The notes beneath the pieces were generated by a model that saw nothing but the letters and a program-made list of their open reading frames with translations, did no database searches and was not told where the DNA came from. Shown here one piece after another: positions 1-7,406 of a stretch of 64,000 nucleotides of DNA. The translations under genes were made by a program, and so were the position numbers. The stretch comes from Pseudoalteromonas piscicida (GTDB taxonomy: Bacteria; Pseudomonadota; Gammaproteobacteria; Enterobacterales; Alteromonadaceae): assembly GCF_002744175.1 (NCBI RefSeq), contig NZ_NKHF01000023.1:1-64000 (forward strand), read 5' to 3'. Each line of letters opens with the position of its first letter. Position 1 is the first letter of the stretch.

Positions 1-54
1 TTAATTCTCAGGGGAGTAGCTCTGTTCAACGATCGATCATGCTACACAGGCTAG

Positions 55-70
55 GTGTCGCATAAATACT
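55..70 (+). repeat. Short direct repeat with hairpin, copy 1
   Basis: The 16 bases GTGTCGCATAAATACT recur exactly at 4191-4206. The sequence just upstream is also related in both places and lets ATGC-ACAC (about 39-48) pair with GTGT-GCAT, so a small hairpin is kept although its loop differs. Each copy lies 30-35 bases upstream of a plus-strand gene. It could be the end of a lost mobile element or a shared leader; the sequence does not decide. Confidence 0.5.
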
Positions 71-101
71 AAAATATGATTTGTAAAATCAGTGAGGGAG
101 C

Positions 102-512
102 ATGGAGCAAATACTAATAATAATCGGTGTATCACTATTCGGTGTGTTGGGCACTATTCACTTGGTGTATACGTTTTCCACTGAAAAATTTAATCCTTAT
201 GATGCTTCCGCAGCCGAAGCTATGAAGCGTACATCGCCACAGCTTACGAAAGAAACAACAATTTGGCGAGCTTGGATAGGCTTTAATGCTAGCCACAGCC
301 TGGGAGCTATGTTGTTTGCAGCTATTTATATTCCTTTGGCTATCAACAATTTTGAAGTTATCGAAAACTCTCTTTGGTTTTCATTGCTACCCGTAGTTGT
401 AAGTGCATCATATTTAATATTGGCAAAAAAATACTGGTTTAAAATTCCGTTTGTTGGCTTTCTTGTTTCTTTAGTTTGTTTCTTGTTCTCGGCATGGTTA
501 ATCCACACATAA
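102..512 (+). CDS. Small integral membrane protein, LIC_13387-like
   Basis: Predicted inner-membrane protein of 136 residues with four hydrophobic segments at about 4-25, 63-81, 90-107 and 117-134. No catalytic motif is visible. The ATG follows a GAGGGAG ribosome-binding site, which supports this start. The arrangement of a first helix, a soluble loop containing a Trp-Arg-Ala-Trp motif and three closely spaced helices resembles small membrane proteins annotated as LIC_13387-like or hypothetical; that assignment is from memory. It stands alone in an accessory region and converges on the tetR-type gene downstream. No function can be given. Confidence 0.75.
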   Translation: MEQILIIIGVSLFGVLGTIHLVYTFSTEKFNPYDASAAEAMKRTSPQLTKETTIWRAWIGFNASHSLGAMLFAAIYIPLAINNFEVIENSLWFSLLPVVVSASYLILAKKYWFKIPFVGFLVSLVCFLFSAWLIHT

Positions 513-591
513 CAAACCGCTCAAATACGCTCAGGCACCAAAAATGTGGCCTACACAGACCCGATCCCACCTGCCGTTTACCTAGGTGACA

Positions 592-1173
592 TTATATTCC
601 GCCCAACTTTAAACCCGCTTCTCGTCGGCATGCGGCCAATAAACTTTCTATCGAATCTTGGCTCTGAAGTGTTCTAGCTATAGCGACTGCGCCAATCATC
701 ATTGCGGTTACCGAAAAAATATCTTGTTCGTCACAGTCGCAATAACTACTCGCATAATTCATAATTGCTGCATTCATCCCGTAATAAACATCGGCATAAG
801 CTGCTTTTGTTGCCTTATCCTGCATATTGATATCTGTAGCCAGGAACGCTAACGGACAAGACAAAGCACGGTCTCCCTTTACATGCTCCAAGCTTAAATA
901 TGCATTTAGCAACAAAGACAACCACTGTTTGTTGGATATCCCCTCCGGCTTGAGGTTGGCGAGTTTAGTACTGCTCGCTCTAAATTTTAATGCTTCACTG
1001 TAAAGCTCGGCTTTACTTTTGAAATGCGCATAAAAAGCACCTCGGGTAAGCCCGCAATTGTTCATCAAACCGTCAATCGTAACACCTTCAAAACCTTTCA
1101 TTGCAAATAGCCTGAAGGAACTCTCAAGGATTCTTTCGCGGGTAGAATTTTTGTGTTCCTTTGTATAGGGCAT
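592..1173 (-). CDS. TetR/AcrR family transcriptional regulator
   Basis: One-component DNA-binding repressor of 193 residues. Residues about 12-57 form the TetR helix-turn-helix (RERILESSFRLFAMKGFEG, then LTRGAFYAHFKSKAELY); the rest is a helical ligand-binding and dimerisation domain. Length is normal for the family. A perfect 10-base inverted repeat lies 20 bases upstream of the start, so autorepression is likely. No transporter or enzyme gene sits beside it as a clear target: the upstream neighbour is a MITE-like repeat and the downstream gene is convergent. The ligand is unknown. Confidence 0.9.
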   Translation of the reverse strand: MPYTKEHKNSTRERILESSFRLFAMKGFEGVTIDGLMNNCGLTRGAFYAHFKSKAELYSEALKFRASSTKLANLKPEGISNKQWLSLLLNAYLSLEHVKGDRALSCPLAFLATDINMQDKATKAAYADVYYGMNAAIMNYASSYCDCDEQDIFSVTAMMIGAVAIARTLQSQDSIESLLAACRREAGLKLGGI

Positions 1174-1192
1174 TGGTATTAGTTTTTATGCG

Positions 1193-1220
1193 TTTATATA
1201 TGTTCTTTATCATATATAAA
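1193..1220. promoter_or_regulatory. Perfect palindrome upstream of the TetR gene, probable operator
   Basis: TTTATATATG (1193-1202) and CATATATAAA (1211-1220) are exact inverted complements separated by eight bases. The palindrome ends 20 bases before the regulator's ATG, overlapping where its promoter must lie. TetR-family dimers typically bind such sites and repress their own gene, so this is the likely operator; that is inference from position and symmetry. Confidence 0.55.
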
Positions 1221-1262
1221 AAATACCCTAGGATGAAACCTCATCTTTGGCAGAAACTAAAT

Positions 1263-1516
1263 AACCTGAGGTTTAGATAAGAAATGAGCTAACTTTTTTT
1301 AAAGCCACATTAAATTGTTTCTTCATCTAGTCAGAGAGTTTTGGGGATAACTAACTTGAAAAACACCGGCTTTCGCGTCCTGCTACCGCACTGGTACCTA
1401 CATCCTTGTAGGCAAGGCGAGTTTACGCACCAATAGCTGGCTATTGGGAGGGAATTCAACGCAGTTAGCGCTAAAACTGGCTGCTAGGAAGGCTTTAATT
1501 ATCCGAAGCTCAGGTT
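1263..1516 (+). mobile_element. MITE-like element, copy 1 (full length)
   Basis: A 254-base non-coding element. The left end reads AACCTGAGGTTTAGATAA; the right end, read on the other strand, is AACCTGAGCTTCGGATAA, so the termini are near-perfect inverted repeats of 18 bases with four mismatches. The interior is shared with the copies at 25109-25333, 31606-31710 and 56298-56493, including a GGCAAGGCGA stretch and AACGCAGTTAGCG near the right end. It contains no plausible gene, so it would need a transposase supplied elsewhere. It fills most of the gap between the tetR-type gene and the GFA gene. Confidence 0.8.
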
Positions 1517-1573
1517 AAATATGAATATTTAACTTCTCATACTACGTTAGGCATCAATCAGTTCGGAGGTAAC

Positions 1574-1990
1574 ATGGAAAAACATATTGGAAATTGTAGT
1601 TGCGGTGACATTGAGTTTAGCTTTGTTAACAAACCAATAAATTCACTTTTTTGCTATTGTAAAGCGTGCCAAGCCCTTACAGGCTCAGACAAATGGTTTG
1701 GTCTTTGGGTGCCTAAAGATAATTTCAAATTTACAAAGGGGGCACCATTAGCTTACACACGTGTTGGTAATTCTGGTAAAGACGTAAATTATCAATTTTG
1801 TGGTACTTGCAGCACTGTTTTATGTGCAGAAATAACTGTAGGTAATTTTTATTCGGTATCTGCAACATCATTAAAAGACAACAAGTACATCCCCAAAATG
1901 TCAATCTACGTATCTTCAGCTCCAGCATGGGCAATATTCCCGAACGATGTACCAAAATTTGACATTCTCCCGCCAGGAATGAGGATCTAA
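1574..1990 (+). CDS. GFA family protein (zinc-binding, Gfa-like)
   Basis: A 138-residue protein of the glutathione-dependent formaldehyde-activating enzyme-like (GFA) family. The Cys pattern is intact: C8 and C10 (CSC), C27, C29 and C32 (CYCKAC), and C76, C79 and C84 (FCGTC plus Cys), the usual zinc ligands. Most family members have no proven substrate, so formaldehyde or glutathione chemistry should not be assumed. The start has a strong GGAGG site. The last 36 codons and the following bases are duplicated at 3651-3868, beside transposase remnants, so the gene appears to have been carried or copied by past rearrangement. Confidence 0.85.
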   Translation: MEKHIGNCSCGDIEFSFVNKPINSLFCYCKACQALTGSDKWFGLWVPKDNFKFTKGAPLAYTRVGNSGKDVNYQFCGTCSTVLCAEITVGNFYSVSATSLKDNKYIPKMSIYVSSAPAWAIFPNDVPKFDILPPGMRI

Positions 1991-2118
1991 CAGCCTCATA
2001 AGGCTAATAAGCTCATGCAACTGCAGCACTGGACGGCCAACAAGTTGACCACCGTTTATAGCAGCGTTAGTTCCATCAACGGAAAGATAGAGTTGTGAAC
2101 ACAGCCTAATACAGACAC
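1881..2118 (+). repeat. Segmental repeat, copy 1 (GFA 3' end plus flank)
   Basis: This stretch is nearly identical to 3651-3868. It begins inside the GFA gene about 36 codons before its stop and continues about 125 bases beyond it. Differences are a few substitutions and a ten-base stretch present here (about 2040-2049) but missing in the other copy. The part after the stop is open on the minus strand in frame with the transposase N-terminal fragment. Confidence 0.85.
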
Positions 2119-2299
2119 CAATGCAAAATACAGCTCCTAACATCAGTAACCTTTCTTCAACTCAATCATGGCGGTGTTCATATGACTTTCCAGTAAATTT
2201 ACCTTCACCACATAGAAATGCGCACCTTAGGCAACAGAAGGTGCAGGGGTAGCATTTAATGTCGGTTAAACTGATTTGTCTTTTACGGGCAGTTTCCAT
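1991..2299 (-). pseudogene. Transposase N-terminal fragment (Y1/IS200-like family)
   Basis: Reading minus from an ATG at 2299, which has an AGGAGTGAGG site upstream, gives METARKRQISLTDIK..., then ...FLCGEGKFTGKSYEHRHD, a TGA at 2162-2164, then VEERLLMLGAVFCIGVC in the same frame. This matches my recollection of the N-terminus of the COG1943 transposases common in Vibrio, Shewanella and Pseudoalteromonas. The HUH motif expected soon afterwards is not readable, and the frame runs into sequence antisense to the GFA gene. It is broken and cannot encode an active enzyme. A C-terminal piece of the same kind of gene lies at 3334-3650. Confidence 0.6.
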
Positions 2300-2498
2300 A
2301 GTGTGGTTTCCTCACTCCTTTAAATGCAGAATAACAGTAATGGACAAACGTTATGAACACCGTTCGCAATGGGAAAGTTACATTTGTTTAATCTAAACAA
2401 CCATAGGGCTGGCTTTCTTGTCCCTGTTATATATAATTTCTTCCTCAGTCGAAAGTTTAGCTTTTCACTGAAATATCATAAATTTAAAGGATTTAATC

Positions 2499-3116
2499 AT
2501 GTATAAAAAATATTTGGGTTCAGCTCTATTTTGCGTTGCTGTAATTTCCTCTTCAGCATATGCTGCCGCCCCAGCTATGCCTAGTAGCGTCTTTGCTACT
2601 GTCAATAATGGTAATGATGTTCATCTTCAGTGGTCAAGTGTGCCTGGCGCGCTTCGATATATTCGCCAAGTTAGAATTGATTCAGAACATTGGAGTAATC
2701 CAGACTTAGCTTGGAAAAATGGAAAATTATATGAAACAACTTCTGCTAATTATTACAATATCAGAGCAGATGGTTACCAATATAGAGTAAAAGCGTGCAA
2801 TAATGATGGGTGTTCAAATTATACCTATTCTAACAAGATAGTAATTAATGGTGCTCCACAGGCTCCAGAAAACGTGACAGCTACCGTGCAAAATAGTAAT
2901 GACATCAACATTTCTTGGTCGGCTGTTTCTGGTGCGAGTAGTTATGTCCGTGAGGCGAAAGTCAACGGTGGTGATTGGATTAACCCCAAAGCGTATATAG
3001 ATACTTCAGTTAGTTTCAATAATGTGTCTACAAACAGATATCAATACAGAGTTAGAGCATGCAATTCTGTAGGGTGTTCTCTTTGGACATACTCAAATTC
3101 GGTTACCGTTTACTAA
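2499..3116 (+). CDS. Secreted protein with two tandem fibronectin type III-like domains
   Basis: A 205-residue protein with a Sec signal peptide (MYKKYLGSALFCVAVISSSA, cleavage near residue 22). Two repeats of about 90 residues follow, each with the FN3 pattern: P-x-x-V-A-T-V, then W-S-x-V-x-G-A-x-x-Y, then Y-x-Y-R-V-x-A-C-N-x-x-G-C-S. The paired Cys in each YRVKACNNDGCS-type motif could form a disulphide. Such modules usually bind carbohydrate or protein outside the cell; no catalytic domain is attached, so the role is unknown. A GGA site precedes the ATG and a hairpin follows the stop. It sits between two halves of a scrambled transposase. Confidence 0.75.
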   Translation: MYKKYLGSALFCVAVISSSAYAAAPAMPSSVFATVNNGNDVHLQWSSVPGALRYIRQVRIDSEHWSNPDLAWKNGKLYETTSANYYNIRADGYQYRVKACNNDGCSNYTYSNKIVINGAPQAPENVTATVQNSNDINISWSAVSGASSYVREAKVNGGDWINPKAYIDTSVSFNNVSTNRYQYRVRACNSVGCSLWTYSNSVTVY

Positions 3117-3134
3117 TACGAAAACGCGAGTTTA

Positions 3135-3167
3135 GATGTTGGCCTCATTCGAGAGTAGGCCAACATC
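3135..3167. terminator. Strong hairpin after the FN3-like gene
   Basis: GATGTTGGCCT (3135-3145) pairs perfectly with AGGCCAACATC (3157-3167) around an 11-base loop, 19 bases after the stop codon. There is no long T-run on either side, so it is a weak intrinsic terminator at best, or an mRNA-stabilising hairpin. Confidence 0.5.
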
Positions 3168-3333
3168 TTGCTAAAATCACTTAGAGCCGACTATTATTTG
3201 AGCAACAAATTACTCAAACCTTCGCAAATCAATAACCCCCATCACTATTTACATTCATGTTGAAAAATTTAGCTTGAAAGTATCAAAACGCTTAAACCAC
3301 TGAGGACAAAAATGTTCATCGGTAGGCTGATTT

Positions 3334-3650
3334 TTAGCGCTCAAGCGTTTCTATAATTTTGGCTATAATAGGATTTAGGTCTACACATACTAGACAAACA
3401 GCCAGAACGGTCTCGTCCAGCAGCACTTGAGATTTGAATCGCCCTCCCCAAAGTCGGCTTCCCTCTTTATTTTACTCGCGGGTGATGACTTCGTTAAGTA
3501 CGTACATAAACCAGCTAATATCTGCAAGCCTTTCTCTGTAATTATCGACCAGCTTCTTGAATATCAATTACTCCGACTCACTGAGTGACTCACTTTCAGT
3601 AAACTTTTTACCATAACAGTTCTTTCTTAATGGGTGGCCAAATTAACTCG
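3334..3650 (-). pseudogene. Transposase C-terminal fragment (Y1/IS200-like family)
   Basis: One minus-strand frame reads GKKFTESESLSESE, stop, LIFKKLVDNYRERLADISWF..., then ...VLNEVITRE, stop, NKEGSRLWGGRFKSQVLLDE..., ending ...VDLNPIIAKIIETLER and a TAA at 3334-3336. The order S-W-F-M...L-N-E...R-F-K-S-Q-x-L-L-D-E...V-D-L-N-P-I is characteristic, from memory, of the C-terminal half of COG1943 transposases. Two in-frame stops and the missing N-terminal half make it a pseudogene. Its right edge meets the duplicated GFA tail exactly, marking a recombination joint. Confidence 0.65.
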
Positions 3651-3868
3651 ACAAGTACACCCCCAAAATGTCAATCTACGTATCTTCAGCTCCAGCATGG
3701 GCAATATTCCCGAACGATGTACCAAAATTTGACATTCTGCCGCCAGGAGTGAGGGTCTAACAGCCTCATAAGGCTATCAAGCTCATGCAACTGCAGCACT
3801 GGACGGCCACCGTTTATAGCAGCGTTAGTTCCATCAACGGAAAAATAGATCTGTTGAACACAGACACC
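3651..3868 (+). repeat. Segmental repeat, copy 2
   Basis: Near-identical to 1881-2118. It starts abruptly at 3651, next to the transposase C-terminal remnant, and includes a GFA tail, the stop codon and about 108 further bases. Compared with copy 1 it lacks ten bases around 3810. Confidence 0.85.
3652..3760 (+). pseudogene. GFA family C-terminal fragment
   Basis: Thirty-five codons equivalent to the end of the gene at 1574-1990, reading KYTPKMSIYVSSAPAWAI..., then ...KFDILPPGVRV and a stop at 3758-3760. It has no start, no ribosome-binding site and none of the zinc-ligand cysteines. The changes against the intact gene (T for I early, V for M and V for I at the end) suggest either divergence after duplication or descent from a second GFA gene whose 5' part was lost. 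Confidence 0.75.
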
Positions 3869-3904
3869 CACAACAATTCGCATCTATATTATGATGGGTG
3901 TCTG
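3861..3904. repeat. Palindromic repeat with 10-bp arms, copy 1
   Basis: CAGACACCCA (3861-3870) and TGGGTGTCTG (3895-3904) are perfect inverted complements around a 24-base loop containing AATTCGCATCTATAT. The whole unit, with GCTATTCGCTT after it, recurs at 6004-6047. It may be a terminator-like or REP-like element; its left arm is continuous with transposase-derived sequence. Confidence 0.7.
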
Positions 3905-4190
3905 CTATTCGCTTTTAACCTGCCTAATTGCTCAGGCTAGCGGCCTCTGTGCGTCTAAAAAATATAATTGCTTATTAAGGCAAATTTAGGTGTAATGAAT
4001 AAATAATAAGCGCTGAGCAATGCAGGGAAAGCTTACACAACACTAGCCAAACTGATTACCCTAGCTAGGAAAGTGAGAGCCTCCAAAAAGCCTATTTTTT
4101 CTAAGTAAGCCATAGCATAAACGACACCAGCTCTGACACACCGAGCAGGTGACGGCTCAGTCCGACCAGCGATTATGCAACACAAACTGC
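3905..4190. other. Gap without a gene before the nuclease
   Basis: No credible coding frame is seen. The end of the gap carries a second copy of the hairpin-bearing direct repeat found at the left edge of the window. Confidence 0.5.
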
Positions 4191-4206
4191 GTGTCGCATA
4201 AATACT
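4173..4206 (+). repeat. Short direct repeat with hairpin, copy 2
   Basis: GTGTCGCATAAATACT (4191-4206) is identical to 55-70. Here TTATGC-AACAC pairs with GTGTC-GCATAA around ACAAACTGC-like loop bases, giving a hairpin of 11 pairs including a G-T pair. The stem is kept in both copies despite base changes. It ends 33 bases before the nuclease ATG. Confidence 0.55.
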
Positions 4207-4239
4207 TAAGTGCTAGCTTCAAATAGGAATTACGAGCAT

Positions 4240-4998
4240 ATGTGGCAATTTTGTGGAGATATTGAATACACATGTGAAAAATGTGGCGACAGTGATCTTA
4301 TACCGATAAGCGATTTCGATAATGAATGTATCGGTGGCTCTGAAAGGGGGATGGGCGAAGAAAACATAATCGAATTATCGTATGAGTTTGATTGCTGCGA
4401 GTGCAACAGCCCTATTTCTCTAAAATTCGAGGTATCCGAATATCCTCTAGAGTTTTTAAACTTTGTTCTTAATAAATCTACTGGAGCAGAGACATCAGGA
4501 GAACCCGACATTGAATATCTTCGAGAGATTTATAGTGCTGAAGATCTTCTGTTGTTTTATGAAAATATTCAGGAACTCATCGCAGCACTGAGATCAAGTC
4601 CAGAGCTAATGAGAGAAATAACCCCTAGGGAGTTTGAGGAAGTGGTTTCAGAAATATTCCGATCTAAAGGATTCGAAGTTGATCTAACTCAGAGAACTGC
4701 CGATGGTGGAAAGGACATTATTGCAATTCACACGGATTCACTTGGGATACGAAATAAGTATTTCATTGAGTGTAAGCGTTACGCAGAAAATAAAAAAGTT
4801 GGAGTTGCCTTAGTAAGAGCGCTGCACGGTGTTAAAAACACGAAAGATGGTCCAAACAAAACAGTTTTGGTGACCAGCTCAACTTTCACAAAGGGTGCCA
4901 AAAACTTTGTTGAACACGAAGCATCAAGCGAATGGGACGTAACGCTGGCAGATTATAATGTATTGGTGGGTTGGTTGGGTGACTACAAACAAAGCTAA
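4240..4998 (+). CDS. Mrr-like restriction endonuclease with N-terminal zinc-ribbon
   Basis: Predicted DNA nuclease of 252 residues. The N-terminus has two Cys pairs (CEKC and CCEC, about residues 12-15 and 55-58) that look like a zinc ribbon. Residues about 125-250 match the Mrr catalytic domain: REFEEVVSEIFRSKGFEVD, then the PD-(D/E)xK core with D159 in DGGKDII and E177-x-K179 in FIECKR. Mrr enzymes cut modified or foreign DNA. ATG 4240 is preferred; an in-frame GTG at 4210 would add ten residues but lies almost on the upstream repeat. A HEPN-like gene follows 92 bases later on the same strand, and no methylase is nearby. Confidence 0.85.
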   Translation: MWQFCGDIEYTCEKCGDSDLIPISDFDNECIGGSERGMGEENIIELSYEFDCCECNSPISLKFEVSEYPLEFLNFVLNKSTGAETSGEPDIEYLREIYSAEDLLLFYENIQELIAALRSSPELMREITPREFEEVVSEIFRSKGFEVDLTQRTADGGKDIIAIHTDSLGIRNKYFIECKRYAENKKVGVALVRALHGVKNTKDGPNKTVLVTSSTFTKGAKNFVEHEASSEWDVTLADYNVLVGWLGDYKQS

Positions 4999-5090
4999 CA
5001 ATCACAAACAGAAAGAAAAACCTAACAAGAAAATTCAGCAGACGAAACAAGCTTTTCAGCTGATTTAAGGCTTATATTCAAGGAGGTACT

Positions 5091-5945
5091 TTGAAACTCG
5101 AGTTTTTACATTACTGGGTTATCGAGCCTATAGAGACTTCATTAATCCCCCTAGACATTGAAGACTTTTCCGTTTTAAAGAGGAAAGATGTTATCGCTGG
5201 ATCGAGTTTGCTAGGTGAAGAAGGCAAGGTATTCTTTGAATTCCTCCAAAGGAACCATGGTTTGTATGACAATAGTCTTTGGATATTTCTGAATACGCCA
5301 TTTTCATCCCAAGAAGATAGCTTTAACTATAGTGAGTGTTTTAGGCTAGTTGGTGAGGCTCTTTTTCATTTCAAAATTTCTAGCCCCGGTCTTATCGTTC
5401 GCAATAGTACAACAGGGGATATAACAACAAAGCAACCACCTAATCTTCATCAAAGTAGTGAAAGTTGCCGTATTGAAAGTGTTAGCGAGCCAGACCTCAA
5501 GAGGTTAATTAGACTAACCGCTGCTCTTCAAGACCTTAAACATGAACAACAACAGTATTTTAAATCAATTTTTGATTACTTGAGAGACATTAGAAATTCT
5601 CCGTTATTTGTTGCAGAGTTAGCTCTATGGTCGTTTCTAGAGCATCATTGGACACCCGATAAAAATGGAAAATCGGATATTAAAAAAAGCTTAAAGTGTC
5701 TTCTTGAGTTTGTATGTGTAGACCGAAGTGAGAAAAATAATTTTAATAAGCTAGTTACTAGTGTTGGTTCAGAGTTAGGTAGCTCATACAATGAGCATCT
5801 ATTACGTAACATATTAGCTCACGGGAAGCATTTTACTCTTAAAGAAAAATGGTCAAATGAAAATTGGGCTAACTTTCATAAGGTACACGAGCAACTACTC
5901 GAACTTGTCACAAGGGGAATTGAAAAGCAGGTGTTTGATACATGA
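5091..5945 (+). CDS. Uncharacterised protein with a HEPN-type R-x4-H motif
   Basis: A 284-residue soluble protein I do not recognise over most of its length. The C-terminal third is helical and contains RNILAHG (R239-x4-H244), the signature of HEPN RNases of the Apea/RiboL-like type, preceded by acidic helices. HEPN proteins often act in toxin-antitoxin, abortive-infection and restriction systems. The start is a TTG only four bases after a perfect AAGGAGGT, which fixes the start well. It follows the Mrr-like gene by 92 bases with no terminator visible, so the two may be co-transcribed. Assignment to HEPN rests on one motif and is tentative. Confidence 0.6.
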   Translation: MKLEFLHYWVIEPIETSLIPLDIEDFSVLKRKDVIAGSSLLGEEGKVFFEFLQRNHGLYDNSLWIFLNTPFSSQEDSFNYSECFRLVGEALFHFKISSPGLIVRNSTTGDITTKQPPNLHQSSESCRIESVSEPDLKRLIRLTAALQDLKHEQQQYFKSIFDYLRDIRNSPLFVAELALWSFLEHHWTPDKNGKSDIKKSLKCLLEFVCVDRSEKNNFNKLVTSVGSELGSSYNEHLLRNILAHGKHFTLKEKWSNENWANFHKVHEQLLELVTRGIEKQVFDT

Positions 5946-6003
5946 ATATAACAAATAAGGATAGACCGCGCGAAGCCGTGATCTTATCCGAGAAAAGCTA
6001 ACA

Positions 6004-6047
6004 CAGACACTCACCACAATTCGCATCTATATGATGATGGGTGTCTG
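6004..6047. repeat. Palindromic repeat with 10-bp arms, copy 2
   Basis: CAGACACTCA and TGGGTGTCTG form the same stem as at 3861-3904 with one G-T pair, and the loop and the following GCTATTCGCTT are conserved. It lies 58 bases after the HEPN-like gene and marks the right boundary of the accessory stretch. Confidence 0.7.
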
Positions 6048-6122
6048 CTATTCGCTTATTGGCTCTATCTGCTACCAGCTTCGTTTATTTTAAAAACAAC
6101 AACTTAAAAAGTATGTTGATAT

Positions 6123-7289
6123 TTAAAAATACTTTACCCATCGCGCAGGTGTTTTCCGTTTATAACCTGCAAACCATTTACATAATGGGTATAAAAGCAC
6201 GCTTAAAAACATTGCGAATAACCATATCTGCCAAACATGATAAAAGCCAAAATATGCAGTTTGATTGCTACCATAATGCTGATTCGCACCAAATAGCCAT
6301 TGTGCCAATATACTAAGAACAAGTAGCGCGTATAGGTGCGTAATGTAGAAAAACATTGGCGCTGACCCTAATACCCGAACTGGCTCCAATACTCTGAGCG
6401 CATTAGTCTCTAAAAACGCTAACACGAATGCACCAACTCCCAAGGTAAGTAAAATAAAGTCGAGAGATGGTGGATATTTGGTAAAGTTAAAAAAGTCCAT
6501 TGTGGTGAGAAGTATTGTTGCCTGTTGAGACCAATCAAGCGTTTCTCCGTATAGATTTAATCCTCTTAGGATCACTAAACCCGCTAACAGAGCTGTCCCA
6601 CTTTGCAATAAAATGGTTTTACGTACTTGCGATGACACTGAGCCTGAAAATAAAGGCCCTACCGCATAGCCGCACAAGATAACGCCAATCCAAGGTAAAA
6701 CCGGATAAGACGCTTTTACGTTAACAACAGCATCTGTTACTAAATAACCTCGGTCATGCAGAATCGTCCAAACGGTATAGCCTATTTCATTCGGTGCAAA
6801 CTCGATGGGCGACAATAAATTATGACCAGCCACAATACTTACACCCAATATTGCTATCACACTACGAGGTAAAGCGACCATCAGTGCCAATACCACCATA
6901 CTGACACCAATTGCCCAAATAACTTGCAAGTACAGTGTTTGATACGCGCCAAACCAAGAAAAATTAACCAGTGTCATTTCAAGTAAAATTAAAAATAGAC
7001 CACGCTTTAAAAGAAATGATTGGGCCGACCGCTTCGCACCGCTTGCGGGGTTTTCATACAACCAAGCTGATAAACCTGTCAAAAAGACAAAAATGGGCGC
7101 ACAAAAATGGGCACTTAACCGGGTAAAATACAGATCTGGACTCGTGGTATAAATGTCCATGGGATCAAGAACTGGTACATGCAAGAAAAAACGCTCTCTC
7201 ACATGGTCAACCAGCATAAATAACATCACGATGCCACGCAGTATATCGATAGAAGACAACCGTGTTTTACTGTTTTGAAGATTATTCAT
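6123..7289 (-). CDS. DUF1624/acyltransferase-like multi-pass membrane protein
   Basis: Inner-membrane protein of 388 residues with about ten hydrophobic segments. The N-terminus has the pattern of the heparan-alpha-glucosaminide N-acetyltransferase-like family: RLSSIDILRGIVMLFMLVDH with a following loop, then FLTGLSAWLY. The Asp-Ile-Leu-Arg-Gly and the His at the end of helix 1 are typical. The substrate is unknown. The start at 7289 has an AAAGAG site and is preferred to an in-frame ATG 13 codons upstream. It lies downstream of the siderophore receptor on the same strand with a 117-base gap. Confidence 0.8.
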   Translation of the reverse strand: MNNLQNSKTRLSSIDILRGIVMLFMLVDHVRERFFLHVPVLDPMDIYTTSPDLYFTRLSAHFCAPIFVFLTGLSAWLYENPASGAKRSAQSFLLKRGLFLILLEMTLVNFSWFGAYQTLYLQVIWAIGVSMVVLALMVALPRSVIAILGVSIVAGHNLLSPIEFAPNEIGYTVWTILHDRGYLVTDAVVNVKASYPVLPWIGVILCGYAVGPLFSGSVSSQVRKTILLQSGTALLAGLVILRGLNLYGETLDWSQQATILLTTMDFFNFTKYPPSLDFILLTLGVGAFVLAFLETNALRVLEPVRVLGSAPMFFYITHLYALLVLSILAQWLFGANQHYGSNQTAYFGFYHVWQIWLFAMFLSVLLYPLCKWFAGYKRKTPARWVKYF

Positions 7290-7406
7290 TACACTCTTTC
7301 TCGTGTTAAAAACGAAAAAACAGTCCAAGTAAAATGACTCAGACTGTTACTCTCTCGACAAGCAGATGACTTAGAATATGCTAAGACTTTACGCTCGAAT
7401 TAGGGA

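Noticed and set aside
10-30. GGGGAGTAGC at the left edge recalls the core of the yybP-ykoY manganese riboswitch.
   Set aside because: Only the short core matches; the paired stems are absent or cut off by the window edge, and the gene downstream is not a known manganese transporter.
1545-2070. Integron-cassette boundaries around the GFA gene (GTTAGGC at 1545-1551, ATCTAAC at the stop, GTTAGTT at about 2070).
   Set aside because: The core motifs are present, but the interior does not fold into a convincing attC hairpin, the same stretch reads in frame with a transposase fragment, the duplication extends past the supposed recombination point, and no integrase is in the window.
6041-6316. 91-codon plus-strand frame overlapping the end of the DUF1624 gene.
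   Set aside because: It begins within the palindromic repeat and continues antisense to a better-supported gene.
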